From assembly GCA_963810525.1 (NCBI GenBank), contig CAWENB010000003.1:124001-188000 (forward strand): a stretch of DNA of 64,000 nt, written 5' to 3'. A program made the position numbers and the translations under genes. Position 1 is the stretch's first letter; each line of letters starts with the position of its first letter. The stretch is from JAICLK01 sp963810525 (GTDB lineage Bacteria; Patescibacteriota; Saccharimonadia; Saccharimonadales; UBA4665). Positions 27,293-36,389 of the stretch are shown in pieces. The notes under the pieces were generated by a model, which was not told the origin of the DNA, searched no databases, and saw only the letters and a program-made list of their open reading frames with translations.

Positions 27293-27354
27293 GCAAATCT
27301 GATTTGCAATGCCTTCCTCAACATAAAAGCCCGGGATTATTCTCGGGCTTTTAT
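27293..27354 (+). ncRNA. Candidate small RNA of about 62 nt
   Basis: From the predicted start after TATAGT to the terminator. A first hairpin GCAAATC-T-GATTTGC is followed by the terminator stem ATAAAAGCCCG/CGGGCTTTTAT. There is no ORF. It is convergent with the small minus-strand gene. Confidence 0.45.
27323..27354 (-). terminator. Bidirectional intrinsic terminator
   Basis: Perfect 11-bp stem ATAAAAGCCCG/CGGGCTTTTAT around a 10-nt loop, with T-runs on both strands. It ends the minus-strand small gene and the plus-strand candidate small RNA. Confidence 0.8.
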
Positions 27355-27384
27355 CTTAAGAGCGCGCGCTGGTTAGCCTAATGG

Positions 27385-27477
27385 CTACAATGATTTGAGT
27401 ATGCTGTCTACCTTGAGGATGTCCTGGTTGGTAGTCTTGGCGAATTCAAACGACATGAACTTTTTACGTTTTGACAC
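27385..27477 (-). CDS. Small protein of 30 aa under a consensus promoter
   Basis: Reads MSKRKKFMSFEFAKTTNQDI and ends KSL. A GTG (27477) is 13 nt from AAGGAG (27491-27496); an in-frame ATA (27486) sits at 4 nt and an ATG at 27456, so the true start is uncertain. It is the only ORF of a transcript with a perfect promoter and its own terminator. Short for a protein; it could be a leader for the LCP gene downstream. Confidence 0.5.
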   Translation of the reverse strand: MSKRKKFMSFEFAKTTNQDILKVDSILKSL

Positions 27478-27542
27478 GATTGGTATTTTGCTCCTTTTGG
27501 TTTTATTTTTATTGGATATTTGTTTTGACCAAAACATATATT

Positions 27543-27570
27543 ATTATACATAATTTTCTATTTTTGTCAA
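27543..27570 (-). promoter_or_regulatory. Consensus promoter of the 30-aa ORF
   Basis: Minus-strand TTGACA (27565-27570), 16-bp spacer, TATAAT (27543-27548), both hexamers perfect. A GTTTTG-GT-CAAAAC hairpin follows in the leader. Confidence 0.85.
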
Positions 27571-27579
27571 TAATGTAAT

Positions 27580-28041
27580 GTTAGTTAGGGTACGGAATGC
27601 ATATGAGCGGTCATAGAATTGTAAGAAAGGGAGTTAGCCTCCCTGACGTATGCAGCGGGTGCATTTTTAATGTTGGCGATTATGGCAAGATATATGTGTT
27701 GAGCAGGGGCCGTGCCTTCGTTATTGGCAGGCCGTGCGCATTGTAGCCAGCGATATGAGCGGCCAAGTCGTTGCTCGGGGACAATTGCCTTATGATAGTA
27801 GTAATGCGTCTGGTTGGGATGTCCCAGTTAAACAAGAATCCGGGGCTGCTGAAAGTCTCACTTTAGGGCGAATCGTGAAATGTGCGGCCAATGAAAGTTA
27901 GAAGTCTGGGGTGCGGGGCGTTGCAGGGGCTTATAGCCTATACGGGTATCGTACCCGTGGGCGGATTATGCAGTGGGTGCCGGCCTTGTAACGTCGTAGT
28001 GAGTATCGCTAGCTAGATTTCCACATATGTCAAAGCTGAAA
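27580..28041. other. Gene-poor stretch
   Basis: No supported gene. Several open stretches on the plus strand (for example 27603-27746, 47 aa) lack translation signals and shift frames, so this may be decayed coding sequence. Confidence 0.4.
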
Positions 28042-28329
28042 TCAAAGCATCGAGTCCAAATCGGTGCTGATTGTAGACAAGTTAATATTGTTGACGTTCG
28101 TTGCATCGAGCGATTGCTGAGATTGTTGCAGCGTGGCTTTCGTCGGGGCGGTAGCGGCACTTGAGGTGCCAGAAGTATTTGAACTGACCGAATTCGTCGT
28201 CGCTGTTGTCGAGTTGTCGGCCCGTTTCATATAGACATAACCGATTGCGCCGAGAATAACCAGGACCAGAAGTATCACGAGCGTTTCAACTGCAGTGAAA
28301 CCTTTTTGCTGTGTTTGCTGATTTTTCAT
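28042..28329 (-). CDS. Type IV pilin-like protein
   Basis: 95 residues with a prepilin signature: short leader ending in Gly10, then FTAVE (Glu at +5) and a hydrophobic helix TLVILLVLVILGAIGYVYM. The mature part is Ser/Thr/Asn-rich and short, as for minor or pseudo-pilins. No PilD or assembly ATPase gene is near. It follows the secreted Ser/Thr-rich gene by 1 nt, so the two are co-transcribed and perhaps presented together. Confidence 0.8.
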   Translation of the reverse strand: MKNQQTQQKGFTAVETLVILLVLVILGAIGYVYMKRADNSTTATTNSVSSNTSGTSSAATAPTKATLQQSQQSLDATNVNNINLSTISTDLDSML

Positions 28330-28330
28330 T

Positions 28331-29206
28331 TTAATAGTGTTTCCCCGATACTACGTTACTTGATGTGGATGAGGTCGTATTTGAACTTGTAGAGGACGAT
28401 GACGTTGACGTTGACGTTGAAGTGGACGTTGAAGTTTGCGTGCTGCTGGTAGATGTCGTCTTGGTGTTCAGGACATCCTGAAGGATAGTTTTAACTGAAC
28501 CCAGGTACGCACTAAGGTCATTTCGTGCCTGTTCCGCACCGGTTTTATACGTCGCAATACTATTCGCAACGTTTGGATCCGTACAGTTTATAGTCGGAGT
28601 TACCGCTTTTAGTGCGGCTATGGCGTTCGCTGAAACAGCCTGCGCATTGGTTGCGGTAAGCAGCAAGCTATCCCAATTGGTAACGTTCAAGTTTGTATTC
28701 TTCTGGTAGGTTTCAATACTGGTAAGTATGTTGTTGATACGCGTTTGATACGCGCCAAGCTGGCTATTAATATTCGCGAAGCTACTTACGAGTTCTTGCT
28801 TGTGCATATTGCAATTTTTTTCAATCTGAGTCTCGGTGTGCTGCGGCATACTCGAGAGTGATGACATGAGCGTCTGCCCGTCCTGCTGATACATCGTTTC
28901 GGTAGATTTCACGTTCGTCGGCGTTAGCAAATTAACCGATTGCCCTGCCTTAATTGACATTGCGGCCGGCGGCATGGTAACCGTTGTATTTGTCGTGGTT
29001 GTCATTGTCGTATTGGATGAGGAGCCGTTAAATGTAGTACCGACACCGACATTGGCACCTGGATTGGTATTGAGCGCCGGTGAATTATTGGCGCCAGGTA
29101 AAATATAACCGCCGTAGTCTGCGAAAACAGGCGCGGCAACAAGTATACTCGCTGACATCAAAATCGACGTCACGGCAAGTGTAACTCTCGTTACGGGTAT
29201 TTTCAT
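28331..29206 (-). CDS. Secreted Ser/Thr-rich surface protein
   Basis: 291 residues: signal peptide (about 1-29, VTLAVTSILMSASILVAAPVFA), an Asn/Thr-rich segment, a helical region with paired cysteines, and a C-terminal low-complexity tail built of TSTSTS and SSS units encoded by short tandem repeats (around 28380-28450). No known domain. Operon with the pilin-like gene suggests an extracellular appendage or adhesin role (inference). AAAGGAAA precedes ATG. Confidence 0.7.
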   Translation of the reverse strand: MKIPVTRVTLAVTSILMSASILVAAPVFADYGGYILPGANNSPALNTNPGANVGVGTTFNGSSSNTTMTTTTNTTVTMPPAAMSIKAGQSVNLLTPTNVKSTETMYQQDGQTLMSSLSSMPQHTETQIEKNCNMHKQELVSSFANINSQLGAYQTRINNILTSIETYQKNTNLNVTNWDSLLLTATNAQAVSANAIAALKAVTPTINCTDPNVANSIATYKTGAEQARNDLSAYLGSVKTILQDVLNTKTTSTSSTQTSTSTSTSTSTSSSSTSSNTTSSTSSNVVSGKHY

Positions 29207-29615
29207 AAATTGTATTTCCTTTTTATTTTGTAAAGCCTACCTTTAAATATAAAAAATCTTCAGCATAATTCCAAATTTACTTCAAAAAACATGTTTTTAA
29301 ACAGTAATTATAGAACTAGCGAGCCCCTCCTAATATACGAGTCGCCTTTTAATTGTACCTGCTCACACCCTCGGTGCAGCAACCGAGCCACCGTAACCCG
29401 TAGGTTTCAATACCGATTACCTGAGACCTCGTTCAGCTCGATTGGTTTCCGAAAGAGAATCTCCACACGAAGACACGGCTTAATTGATTTTAGTATGCTT
29501 GAGAGTATCACCAGCGGCTACTCCTTACGCCATTGCCGCCGCCCATCGCCGTACAGATGAAAGAACCGGTCAGGAAAAATCAGGTACAAGAAACTGATAC
29601 TGTTACAATATTGCC
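29207..29615. other. Intergenic stretch before the MscS-like gene
   Basis: Holds the upstream region of the secreted-protein operon (AT-rich, 29212-29290) and the leaderless promoter of the channel gene. An 89-codon plus-strand ORF (29291-29560) has no translation signal or recognisable sequence and is not called. Confidence 0.4.
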
Positions 29616-30290
29616 ATGACGAGATACAAAAATTTAAAAGCTAGATTGCTGCCTAGCGCCATTTTAGGTATTACTGGCGCGATCATAGGATATCATTATA
29701 TTCAGCTGTCCCACGGTTCTTCCAACCAGAAGCTCATCGCCTACAGTGGCGACTTCATTTTTGCCGTATCAGCTATTGTCTTCCTCAATGTACTGGCAAA
29801 TGCGTTCCGCGACCACGTGCTGTCGCGCCATCTCGGAACTGGGCGGGGAGCATCAATTCAATTCCTCATCCGCATAATCGGCTACCTGGCCATTTTACTT
29901 ATGACACTGAATCTGTTGCACATCCCGCTCGGCAAACTACTGCTGGGTGGCGCGCTCCTTGGCATTATCCTCGGCGTCGCGGCTCAACAGTCGCTCGGCA
30001 ATTTCTTTGCAAGCATCATCCTTATCGCCGCCCGGCCGTTCACAGTCGGCCAGCACATCATCCTGAACTCCGGCGCGCTCGGTGGAATTTATGAGGGTAC
30101 AATTAAAGACATCGGCTTAGTGTACACTACTCTCCTTGAGGATAGCAGCGGTACCACCGTCCGTCTGCCGAATGCCACGCTTTTATCGGGTGCTTCTATT
30201 AGGGTTGTGAAAAAAGAGCGCCAGCCAGAAACTACGACAAACAGTACAATTGAAACTGACGCCGACCAAGACAAGCAACCGAAACACTGA
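29616..30290 (+). CDS. MscS-type small mechanosensitive channel
   Basis: 224 residues with four membrane helices and the MscS pore-to-beta transition AAQQSLGNFFASIILIAARPFTVGQHIIL, followed by a short beta domain (VRLPNATLLSG). It releases solutes on hypo-osmotic shock. The C-terminal alpha/beta domain is truncated relative to MscS and replaced by a charged tail. TACAAT ends 6 nt before ATG (leaderless). Confidence 0.9.
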   Translation: MTRYKNLKARLLPSAILGITGAIIGYHYIQLSHGSSNQKLIAYSGDFIFAVSAIVFLNVLANAFRDHVLSRHLGTGRGASIQFLIRIIGYLAILLMTLNLLHIPLGKLLLGGALLGIILGVAAQQSLGNFFASIILIAARPFTVGQHIILNSGALGGIYEGTIKDIGLVYTTLLEDSSGTTVRLPNATLLSGASIRVVKKERQPETTTNSTIETDADQDKQPKH

Positions 30291-30578
30291 TCTGTGTATA
30301 TGTGCGCTTCGATACACGAAGCATTTTTGAACGTGGAGCTGGATAAAGTTTATTTCCGATAAGATTAAAACACGATTCGATGACTATTTTGCAATAAATC
30401 TCAAAATGGGCCACTCCATAAGGTAGACCTTCGTATTATCCAAAATCTTTCAGTACAATGCTTAATCTAATCTAACTACGCTAAATCGTGGAATTATATT
30501 TACACCAATTCATGTTGTCTGTAGTTCCCCGAAACTTGGCAGGAGTGGTACAATGTTATTAGATAACTTCCAGATCTT

Positions 30579-30920
30579 ATGACTGCTACAGTAGAAGCCC
30601 CTGACCAATCCGAAGTACTGACTATCGAAGCAGCCCTGCATGAGGCCCTGGGACTTACGGCAAACCAGCGGCTGGTGTCGTACGACCCACTACTTCGCCA
30701 TCACTACGATTTTGCCGATCGGTCACTTGGGACAGGCGAACTGGTCATTCGTTGCTCCATCATGGACGAATCAGGCGGTAATCGGCGAAGCGGCGAAGCA
30801 GACCTGGTGATTGACGACAACCGCCGGCCACTCAGCGAAGACCACATAACCATGCTAGGCGCTATCGCTGAATCAAACAGAAATAGCGGACGAATTCTGC
30901 GCATGCAGATACGTACTTAG
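30579..30920 (+). CDS. Uncharacterized protein, 113 aa
   Basis: Soluble acidic protein starting MTATVEAPDQSEVLTIEAAL. No family recognised. TACAAT (30549-30554) lies about 24 nt upstream; no Shine-Dalgarno. It is the first of a long series of unrecognised genes. Confidence 0.5.
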   Translation: MTATVEAPDQSEVLTIEAALHEALGLTANQRLVSYDPLLRHHYDFADRSLGTGELVIRCSIMDESGGNRRSGEADLVIDDNRRPLSEDHITMLGAIAESNRNSGRILRMQIRT

Positions 30921-31294
30921 CGTCTGGACACACGCAAAGTTACTTGCATACACTTTAAGTATGCACAAAGCTAGCCCGGCACTAACTTAATTGCCCGCTC
31001 CTGTAAGCATAGACAATTCGAAATCTGCCGCTGCCCCAAAGAGTTCCTGCGTGAAAGGGTGTTTCAGAATGGATCAAAGCCCATCATTTCTCTTAACCAT
31101 TTCCTCGAAGCGCATCACCAGTTTCCTTGAAGGTCATTAATACATTTTTTTACTTTATTGCAACTTTCCCAATTCGTTTGTATTAATTGTGCTCGACATT
31201 GGTGTAAAAATTATTGCTGTGATGTTTCTTACAGCCTACTGGCGATAAACTGTTGCATACTTGGATATATGTGGTAAACGAAAGGAGGGATGGC
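30921..31294. other. Intergenic stretch
   Basis: No supported gene. A 23-codon ORF at 31069 lacks a clear ribosome site. The Gre-like gene's ribosome site AAGGAGG is at 31282-31288. Confidence 0.4.
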
Positions 31295-31738
31295 ATGGAA
31301 TGGAATCAGCCGGAGCTGAGTATCGGCGAATTGCGACATACTCGCAGTCGATTGCAAGCAAAGCTCAGGCAACTGAATAAACGGCTGAGTGAGGAACCTT
31401 CGGCTCACCATGATAGCGTCCTGACTTTCGGACTGGCAGAGCGCAATTTTATCCAAGGCAATCTTGAACGCATCGAACGACAGTTACTACTTTCCAGGGT
31501 TATGAAATCCGCGACTCGAACCGATCGAGTCGGTATAGGCAATATCGTGTATATCCAGTGCGGCAGCGAAATTCGCGCCATTATGGTTATCCCGGCGACC
31601 GACGCCGACCCGAATGTCGAATACGTGTCCGACAAATCGGTGCTCGGCAAGGCGCTGCTCGGCAAGCGAAAAGGGCGCAGCGTAGCCATCAAACTGTCGA
31701 ACGGCAAGCAGAACTATAGCATCCTGCGCGTCGAGTAA
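31295..31738 (+). CDS. GreA/GreB C-terminal-domain protein (transcription factor-like)
   Basis: 147 residues. An N-terminal helical stretch (IGELRHTRSRLQAKLRQLNKRL) is followed by the Gre FKBP-like domain (VGIGNIVYIQ, then DADPNVEYVSDKSVLGKALLGKRKGRSVAIKL, then YSILRVE). The short N-part may form only a partial coiled coil, so it could bind RNA polymerase near the secondary channel without the full cleavage function, like Rnk or Gfh proteins. Start set by AAGGAGG. Confidence 0.8.
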   Translation: MEWNQPELSIGELRHTRSRLQAKLRQLNKRLSEEPSAHHDSVLTFGLAERNFIQGNLERIERQLLLSRVMKSATRTDRVGIGNIVYIQCGSEIRAIMVIPATDADPNVEYVSDKSVLGKALLGKRKGRSVAIKLSNGKQNYSILRVE

Positions 31739-31746
31739 TAGCACCC

Positions 31747-32514
31747 TCATGTCACTTTTGTCGTCTGATAAATATCGATGCCAACGGCACCCTCGAACGG
31801 TCCGGTGTTACCTGCTAGCTGCAACCACGGCAAGTACCGGAAGTGTCTGCTGACCGTCGTGGCGACTGTGAGGGACTTGTCTTGTTCAAGCCTTAAGCGC
31901 GCTACCGTTTCAATCTGGTCTAGTACCCGTGAAAATGTAACGGCGGTAAACGGCGCGTGCAGGTAGAAAGCGGTAACATCGGTCACATCCTGCTCCGGCA
32001 TGCTACCCTGTACAATTTCGACTTCCTGCAGCCCGAGCCGCCGCTTGACGATACTGGCAACGGCTGCACGGCCTGGTGACACCTCGATCCCCCTGAACCT
32101 GATCCGCTTTCCCAACGCCGCAGCGCCAAAAAACGGTACGCGAAAGTATCCCGCTCCCGCATCGCACACTACAGCTTCATCGCTCAATTTGAGCCGGTTG
32201 AACATGCGTTTGATTAACTCGTACGGCGTCCACACATATTCATCCGTACCATCCCATAATTGTTCGTCCGGAGCGTTTGGCGCCGCTAGACTTTCGGGAT
32301 AGTGATCGAGCAAGTACGCTTCGATATCCGTTATTGGCATACCGAACATCAGCCGGTCGAGATAGCGGGAATTGAGCGCGGCCACCGGGTTGCGGGTTGC
32401 ATATAGCGCCCGCACGCGGGGCACGGCATCACTCGCCGGCGTCAGGGCTTCTCTCAGGACAGCATCCCGCAAAAATATGTCTTGCCAGTCTCCCGGACTC
32501 GTGTGCTCAGTCAT
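31747..32514 (-). CDS. Class I SAM-dependent methyltransferase-like protein
   Basis: 255 residues. Motif I EAVVCDAGAGYFRVPFFGA and following acidic strand RFRGIEVSPGRAAVASIVKRR fit a Rossmann methyltransferase; YELIKRMFNRLKL resembles the DOT1-like lead-in helix. The N-terminal 90 residues are unrecognised. Substrate unknown. Convergent with the Gre-like gene; AT-rich promoter immediately upstream of ATG. Confidence 0.65.
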   Translation of the reverse strand: MTEHTSPGDWQDIFLRDAVLREALTPASDAVPRVRALYATRNPVAALNSRYLDRLMFGMPITDIEAYLLDHYPESLAAPNAPDEQLWDGTDEYVWTPYELIKRMFNRLKLSDEAVVCDAGAGYFRVPFFGAAALGKRIRFRGIEVSPGRAAVASIVKRRLGLQEVEIVQGSMPEQDVTDVTAFYLHAPFTAVTFSRVLDQIETVARLRLEQDKSLTVATTVSRHFRYLPWLQLAGNTGPFEGAVGIDIYQTTKVT

Positions 32515-32621
32515 TTGTTTAATTTAATACTATTCTTGTATTTAGTGCTATCTGAGTACATGGTCATGTTAATGTGCGAAATACTGCAGCCCACTGGCGA
32601 CGCAAGTGATAGGCTGACAAT

Positions 32622-33035
32622 ATGCAGGAGTTTGATTTCGGCAATTGTGTGGATTGTCCGCGTGTCCAAGCGCTAGTGTATCGTTTTGACCTCAGCCGGC
32701 AGCATTTGGAGCAGTTACAGCGTTTTCCGCAGCCCGAAGACGAAGCGCGGCTCCAGACAGCTTATGAGCGCTATACGAATGATGGACGGCCAATGCTGAA
32801 TCCGGATGGCGGATTCTTTCAATCCGCCGAGGAGTTCGTCGCCTACCTGCTCGAAGACCACCGACGAAGCACTGCAAGCTATGCCGCCCGGATTGAGCGC
32901 ATGGTCAGCGACTTCCAGACTGTCGTCAGGGCGTGTGGCGGACTGGCCGCTCACACAATTGAGCTACCCGGAGCGGTGCTCGAAAACATGACCACTTGCT
33001 CCAGCCCGACCAAACTAGACGATATCCAGCGGTAA
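32622..33035 (+). CDS. Uncharacterized protein with N-terminal CxxC, 137 aa
   Basis: Begins MQEFDFGNCVDCPR, so a CxxC at residues 9 and 12, which could bind metal. The remainder is helical and charged. A TAGGCT box ends 6 nt before ATG. No family recognised. Confidence 0.5.
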   Translation: MQEFDFGNCVDCPRVQALVYRFDLSRQHLEQLQRFPQPEDEARLQTAYERYTNDGRPMLNPDGGFFQSAEEFVAYLLEDHRRSTASYAARIERMVSDFQTVVRACGGLAAHTIELPGAVLENMTTCSSPTKLDDIQR

Positions 33036-33138
33036 CTATGATGACTACCGGTGCAAACCGGGAGTTTTGGCGCCTATTCTCCCCTGCACTAAATGTCGTC
33101 TTGTCATAAAGCACGTTCTATGATTTCATAAGTACTTT

Positions 33139-33753
33139 ATGCAAGTCGTAAACCGTATCGGCAGGGCAACAGGCTCTTTTGACGAGCAAATTTCAGCCGG
33201 CCACGCAGACCTGGTACGCGTGGAATACCACGTCAAATTGCACCACCAGGGGACTGCCGATGCCGTGACGGCGGACCACGAAGGCATCGCCGCCGTCAAT
33301 CGCGTGCATCACCACGCAGCATCAAAGAATGGCGGCATGATCCTCGCAGCCGCTTCGGATATGTTTGATTACGCTGCCTGTTTTCATGGCGGGCAGACGG
33401 TCCTGCTCGGTAACCCGCGCTATTGCACTGCCGACCAACGAGGCCAACAAGTCATTTTTGGCAACCCCGAGCGGATCACTGCCCGGCACGGCAGCAAAAT
33501 AGCCGTAGTTTCCGCTACGGCTGGTTACGAGCCCGAGTCAGTCAATGTGGACGCTGGACAATGGTCGGCCGTCTTCCTGATTTGCCCGACCGACCAAGCA
33601 GCGGAGTCGCCACCGATTGAAGCCTACCCGCCCTTCCGCCAGCACGAACTGCTCGCAACCGCCCAGGACTTAACCAGAGAAATCGGCGTCGATACCACCA
33701 TCTTCCAGCTCGTCCTGAACGGCTTTCGGGTAGCCCGGCTGATTGGCGGATAA
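33139..33753 (+). CDS. Uncharacterized protein, 204 aa
   Basis: His-rich central part (NRVHHHAASKNGG). No known domain, no membrane segment. Codon phase is clean over the full length and the flanking genes use the same style of short upstream region. Confidence 0.5.
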   Translation: MQVVNRIGRATGSFDEQISAGHADLVRVEYHVKLHHQGTADAVTADHEGIAAVNRVHHHAASKNGGMILAAASDMFDYAACFHGGQTVLLGNPRYCTADQRGQQVIFGNPERITARHGSKIAVVSATAGYEPESVNVDAGQWSAVFLICPTDQAAESPPIEAYPPFRQHELLATAQDLTREIGVDTTIFQLVLNGFRVARLIGG

Positions 33754-33912
33754 ACCTACATGGCGAATCGAAATAGCGTGCCGTGTCGCCGATAAGCCGC
33801 TCCACATCGGGCATGCGACCGGCAAATGACCTTGCTTCAACCGTAGTCTCCGCCAGCGCAGTACCCTAGAGTCGTGTCATTTCTTGATGTATGACGTTGT
33901 AAACTTAAATTT

Positions 33913-34839
33913 ATGTCGTTTGATGTTGACGCGGTCGCATTGCACGAGGCTATTGCCGTCAGACAGGGTGAAATCGGGGAACGAGAAGTACGCCTGGGGC
34001 AAGTGGCGGCCGGGCTGGCAACCAATGAACTGCTGGGCCAGGATGTAATCCTACAAAGAGCGGCCCGGTTTAAGGCAAAGGCGTTCGGGCACATCGGCAT
34101 CATCGTAGCCGATACCGTCGAGCTGGTACTGAACGAGCAGTCAGGCTATGGACCGTTCGGGTTGCTTAAAAACGATCAAGGTACGATGCGGAACGCCGAA
34201 GAAACGGATGTGCGAACACTATCTCAGCTCACGGCCTGCTGGGAAAATACGCTGACCGACGCGGCCAGACGGGCTTTAGCCGAGCCGGCCGATGACGGGC
34301 GCCGGGCGAACCTGGCCGCCGCTGGCGGGCATTGGGCATTGCGGCAACGTGCTTTTGGCGTCGACGACTTCGATCTCCTTGATCACATGAAAGGCGGCTG
34401 CGTTACGGCAGCGACGCACTGTATGATTGCCGCGTACGGCATGCGCCAGTACCGCAAACTCAGAGACCCGGCGCGTGAACTAGGGCCGGATCTCAGGAAG
34501 AGCCACAGCCCCGTCATCAGCGCCGCCGGCCTGCTCGGTTCCCAGCTGCACGCCTATAGCTTCCAGTACGGCGGTCTTAGGGAAGATAGAAAGAACGGCC
34601 GGAGCTGGACCAATTTTAGCCGGATAGACCCGCACATTTACACCGAGTACGGCGTAGGCACACTGGTACTGATGAAGGCGATTGAAAATATGCCGCTCAA
34701 GGGTTACGGCACGGTCGGCGACGTGCCGCCCGGCATGCCGGGTCCGCGCATCGGCTGCCCTATTTTATTCACGCCTAAACTTATTCAACGCCTCTGGGCC
34801 AGCTATGTCGACAGTCTGGTAACCGCCCAGCTGCTTTAA
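33913..34839 (+). CDS. Uncharacterized protein, 308 aa
   Basis: TAAACT ends 7 nt before ATG (leaderless). Contains a helical N-terminus and a GTVGDVPPGMPGPRIGCPILFT segment near the end. No family recognised. Confidence 0.55.
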   Translation: MSFDVDAVALHEAIAVRQGEIGEREVRLGQVAAGLATNELLGQDVILQRAARFKAKAFGHIGIIVADTVELVLNEQSGYGPFGLLKNDQGTMRNAEETDVRTLSQLTACWENTLTDAARRALAEPADDGRRANLAAAGGHWALRQRAFGVDDFDLLDHMKGGCVTAATHCMIAAYGMRQYRKLRDPARELGPDLRKSHSPVISAAGLLGSQLHAYSFQYGGLREDRKNGRSWTNFSRIDPHIYTEYGVGTLVLMKAIENMPLKGYGTVGDVPPGMPGPRIGCPILFTPKLIQRLWASYVDSLVTAQLL

Positions 34840-34934
34840 ACGGTCACCTGCATGGCAGCAAAATAGGTTTAAACAGAAAGTACGGCAACACTAAAACTAA
34901 GCCGATGATTTATATACGCTCGGTATATTAGTTA

Positions 34935-35708
34935 TTAGTAGCCGTTCCCGATATGTGCGACCGATTCCCGGTAGGCAACCAGCTCTTCAAGCTGAGCCTG
35001 TCGACGCGCTCTTAATGCCCGCCTGAGTTCCGCCGGCGTAGCGGTTTGGTTTGGGGTGCACAAATATGAGCTGACGACGGACTGTCGCAAAACACCATGG
35101 CCGACTTCCACGGCGTGCAGGCTAGGCTGCGGCGTACCGGGTATCAGCACAATATCGCCGGGATTTTGGACAACACTGTCGCCTTCCTGCCCAGGAGAAA
35201 ACTCCCCGTACTCCGTACAGCTAAATTCGACGGCATCCAGCACCGCTTCAGATTTAATCCCCAGTACTTCCTGCATTGTTAAACGTCTGAACAGGCGCCG
35301 CGACTTAAAAAGTCCGCTGCCTACCGTACCGATACTAATTGCGAAGGGACCGTATATCATATCCTGCGTCGCCGTCACTTGATCAAAATGGGACCGCGTC
35401 CGGCCAGTACATTCCTTAGCCGGCCCCTCAATTGTCGTGAAAACCCGTAGCTGCGCCGGCAGCCCCGCATCCGCCACCCACTTAGGAATCAGCGCTTCCG
35501 CTTCGGTCAGCGGCAATGCATTTCCCAACACTTCCTGCAAACGGGGCGTCCGGGCTTCCGGGTCATCAAGCCGGGCCGCCGCGATGGTCCCGGCGATAGC
35601 GGCATCGCCGAGCGCGCCTTTAATTACTATGAGGTCGGCAGCGGTTTCCGTCATACAGACTTCGTAGGCGCTAACGGTAGCGGCCCCGCCATCAAAACTT
35701 TTTATCAT
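34935..35708 (-). CDS. Uncharacterized protein, possibly a jelly-roll fold, 257 aa
   Basis: The C-terminal half has GDIVLIPGTPQPSLHAVEVGHG, resembling the barrel of cupin or 2OG-dioxygenase-like proteins (Pro-x-x-x-His), but a full metal site cannot be traced. Ends in an Arg-rich helix (RRALRARRQAQLEELVAY). Assignment is tentative. Confidence 0.5.
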   Translation of the reverse strand: MIKSFDGGAATVSAYEVCMTETAADLIVIKGALGDAAIAGTIAAARLDDPEARTPRLQEVLGNALPLTEAEALIPKWVADAGLPAQLRVFTTIEGPAKECTGRTRSHFDQVTATQDMIYGPFAISIGTVGSGLFKSRRLFRRLTMQEVLGIKSEAVLDAVEFSCTEYGEFSPGQEGDSVVQNPGDIVLIPGTPQPSLHAVEVGHGVLRQSVVSSYLCTPNQTATPAELRRALRARRQAQLEELVAYRESVAHIGNGY

Positions 35709-35757
35709 AAAACTACTGTGGCGCCCTTATACACTCGCAAGTACTGCCTATAGCGCC

Positions 35758-36383
35758 CTATCTACCCTGACCACCACCAAGCAGATCAAACAATGCCTGG
35801 TCCCAATTTATGCCATCGGGCTGCTCTACTGCTTGCTCCATTTGTCCTCTGATGACCAACTCCTGAGACTGCTGCATGGCGTCAAGCAGCAACCCAGCAC
35901 CGCGCGAGAAAAAGTGCTGAACAGTTAGGTCTGGGGTATAACGCGGCTCCCATTTTCCCAATAATTCGGCTACATCTTCCGTATCATTCAAACCCCGATC
36001 ACTCTGTGCAATAACTTCACCCGCATACCGATCCCCCGCCTCTTGTACTTGAGCGTGCGTCATTCTGGTTAGCTCCGGCACGCCAAAATTCGCCTCCATT
36101 ATGGTGGATCTTACTTTTGTGGGTACGCACCGTTCCACTATCCGGGCGCCTATTAAACCGCCATTGTAAAAAGCATTGGCTTTAGGCATCGTTGCTTCCA
36201 TACCGAGAACTTTGTCCGTAGGCTCAATGATAATCGCAAGTCGGCGCACGACCATCCTAACGAGGTCGGTTTCGCCGTGGACTTTGTGCAGGTACGCCAA
36301 ATAGGGCCTCAACCCACCAGAGACATCATGCTCAGTTCTGAGTAGCTCAACAGGTCGCGGAACCCTTCTCCGGTAAAACGCAT
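35758..36383 (-). pseudogene. Uncharacterized gene interrupted by a frameshift
   Basis: ATG at 36383 is preceded by TATAAT (36394-36399) and reads MRFTGEGFRDLLSYSEL until TGA at 36309-36311; coding continues in the -1 frame (RPYLAYLHKVHGETD onward) to 35758. The break lies near a G-run at about 36312-36320. Either a true mutation or an indel error. Function unknown. Confidence 0.5.
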
Positions 36384-36389
36384 GGTAAA

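Noticed and set aside
27603..27746. 47-codon plus-strand ORF
   Set aside because: Lacks translation signals and the surrounding sequence shifts frames.
28380..28450. Short repeats taken for a CRISPR array
   Set aside because: They are in-frame Thr/Ser codon repeats within a secreted protein; there are no spacers and no cas genes.
29291..29560. 89-codon plus-strand ORF before the MscS-like gene
   Set aside because: No ribosome site or promoter spacing and no recognisable composition.
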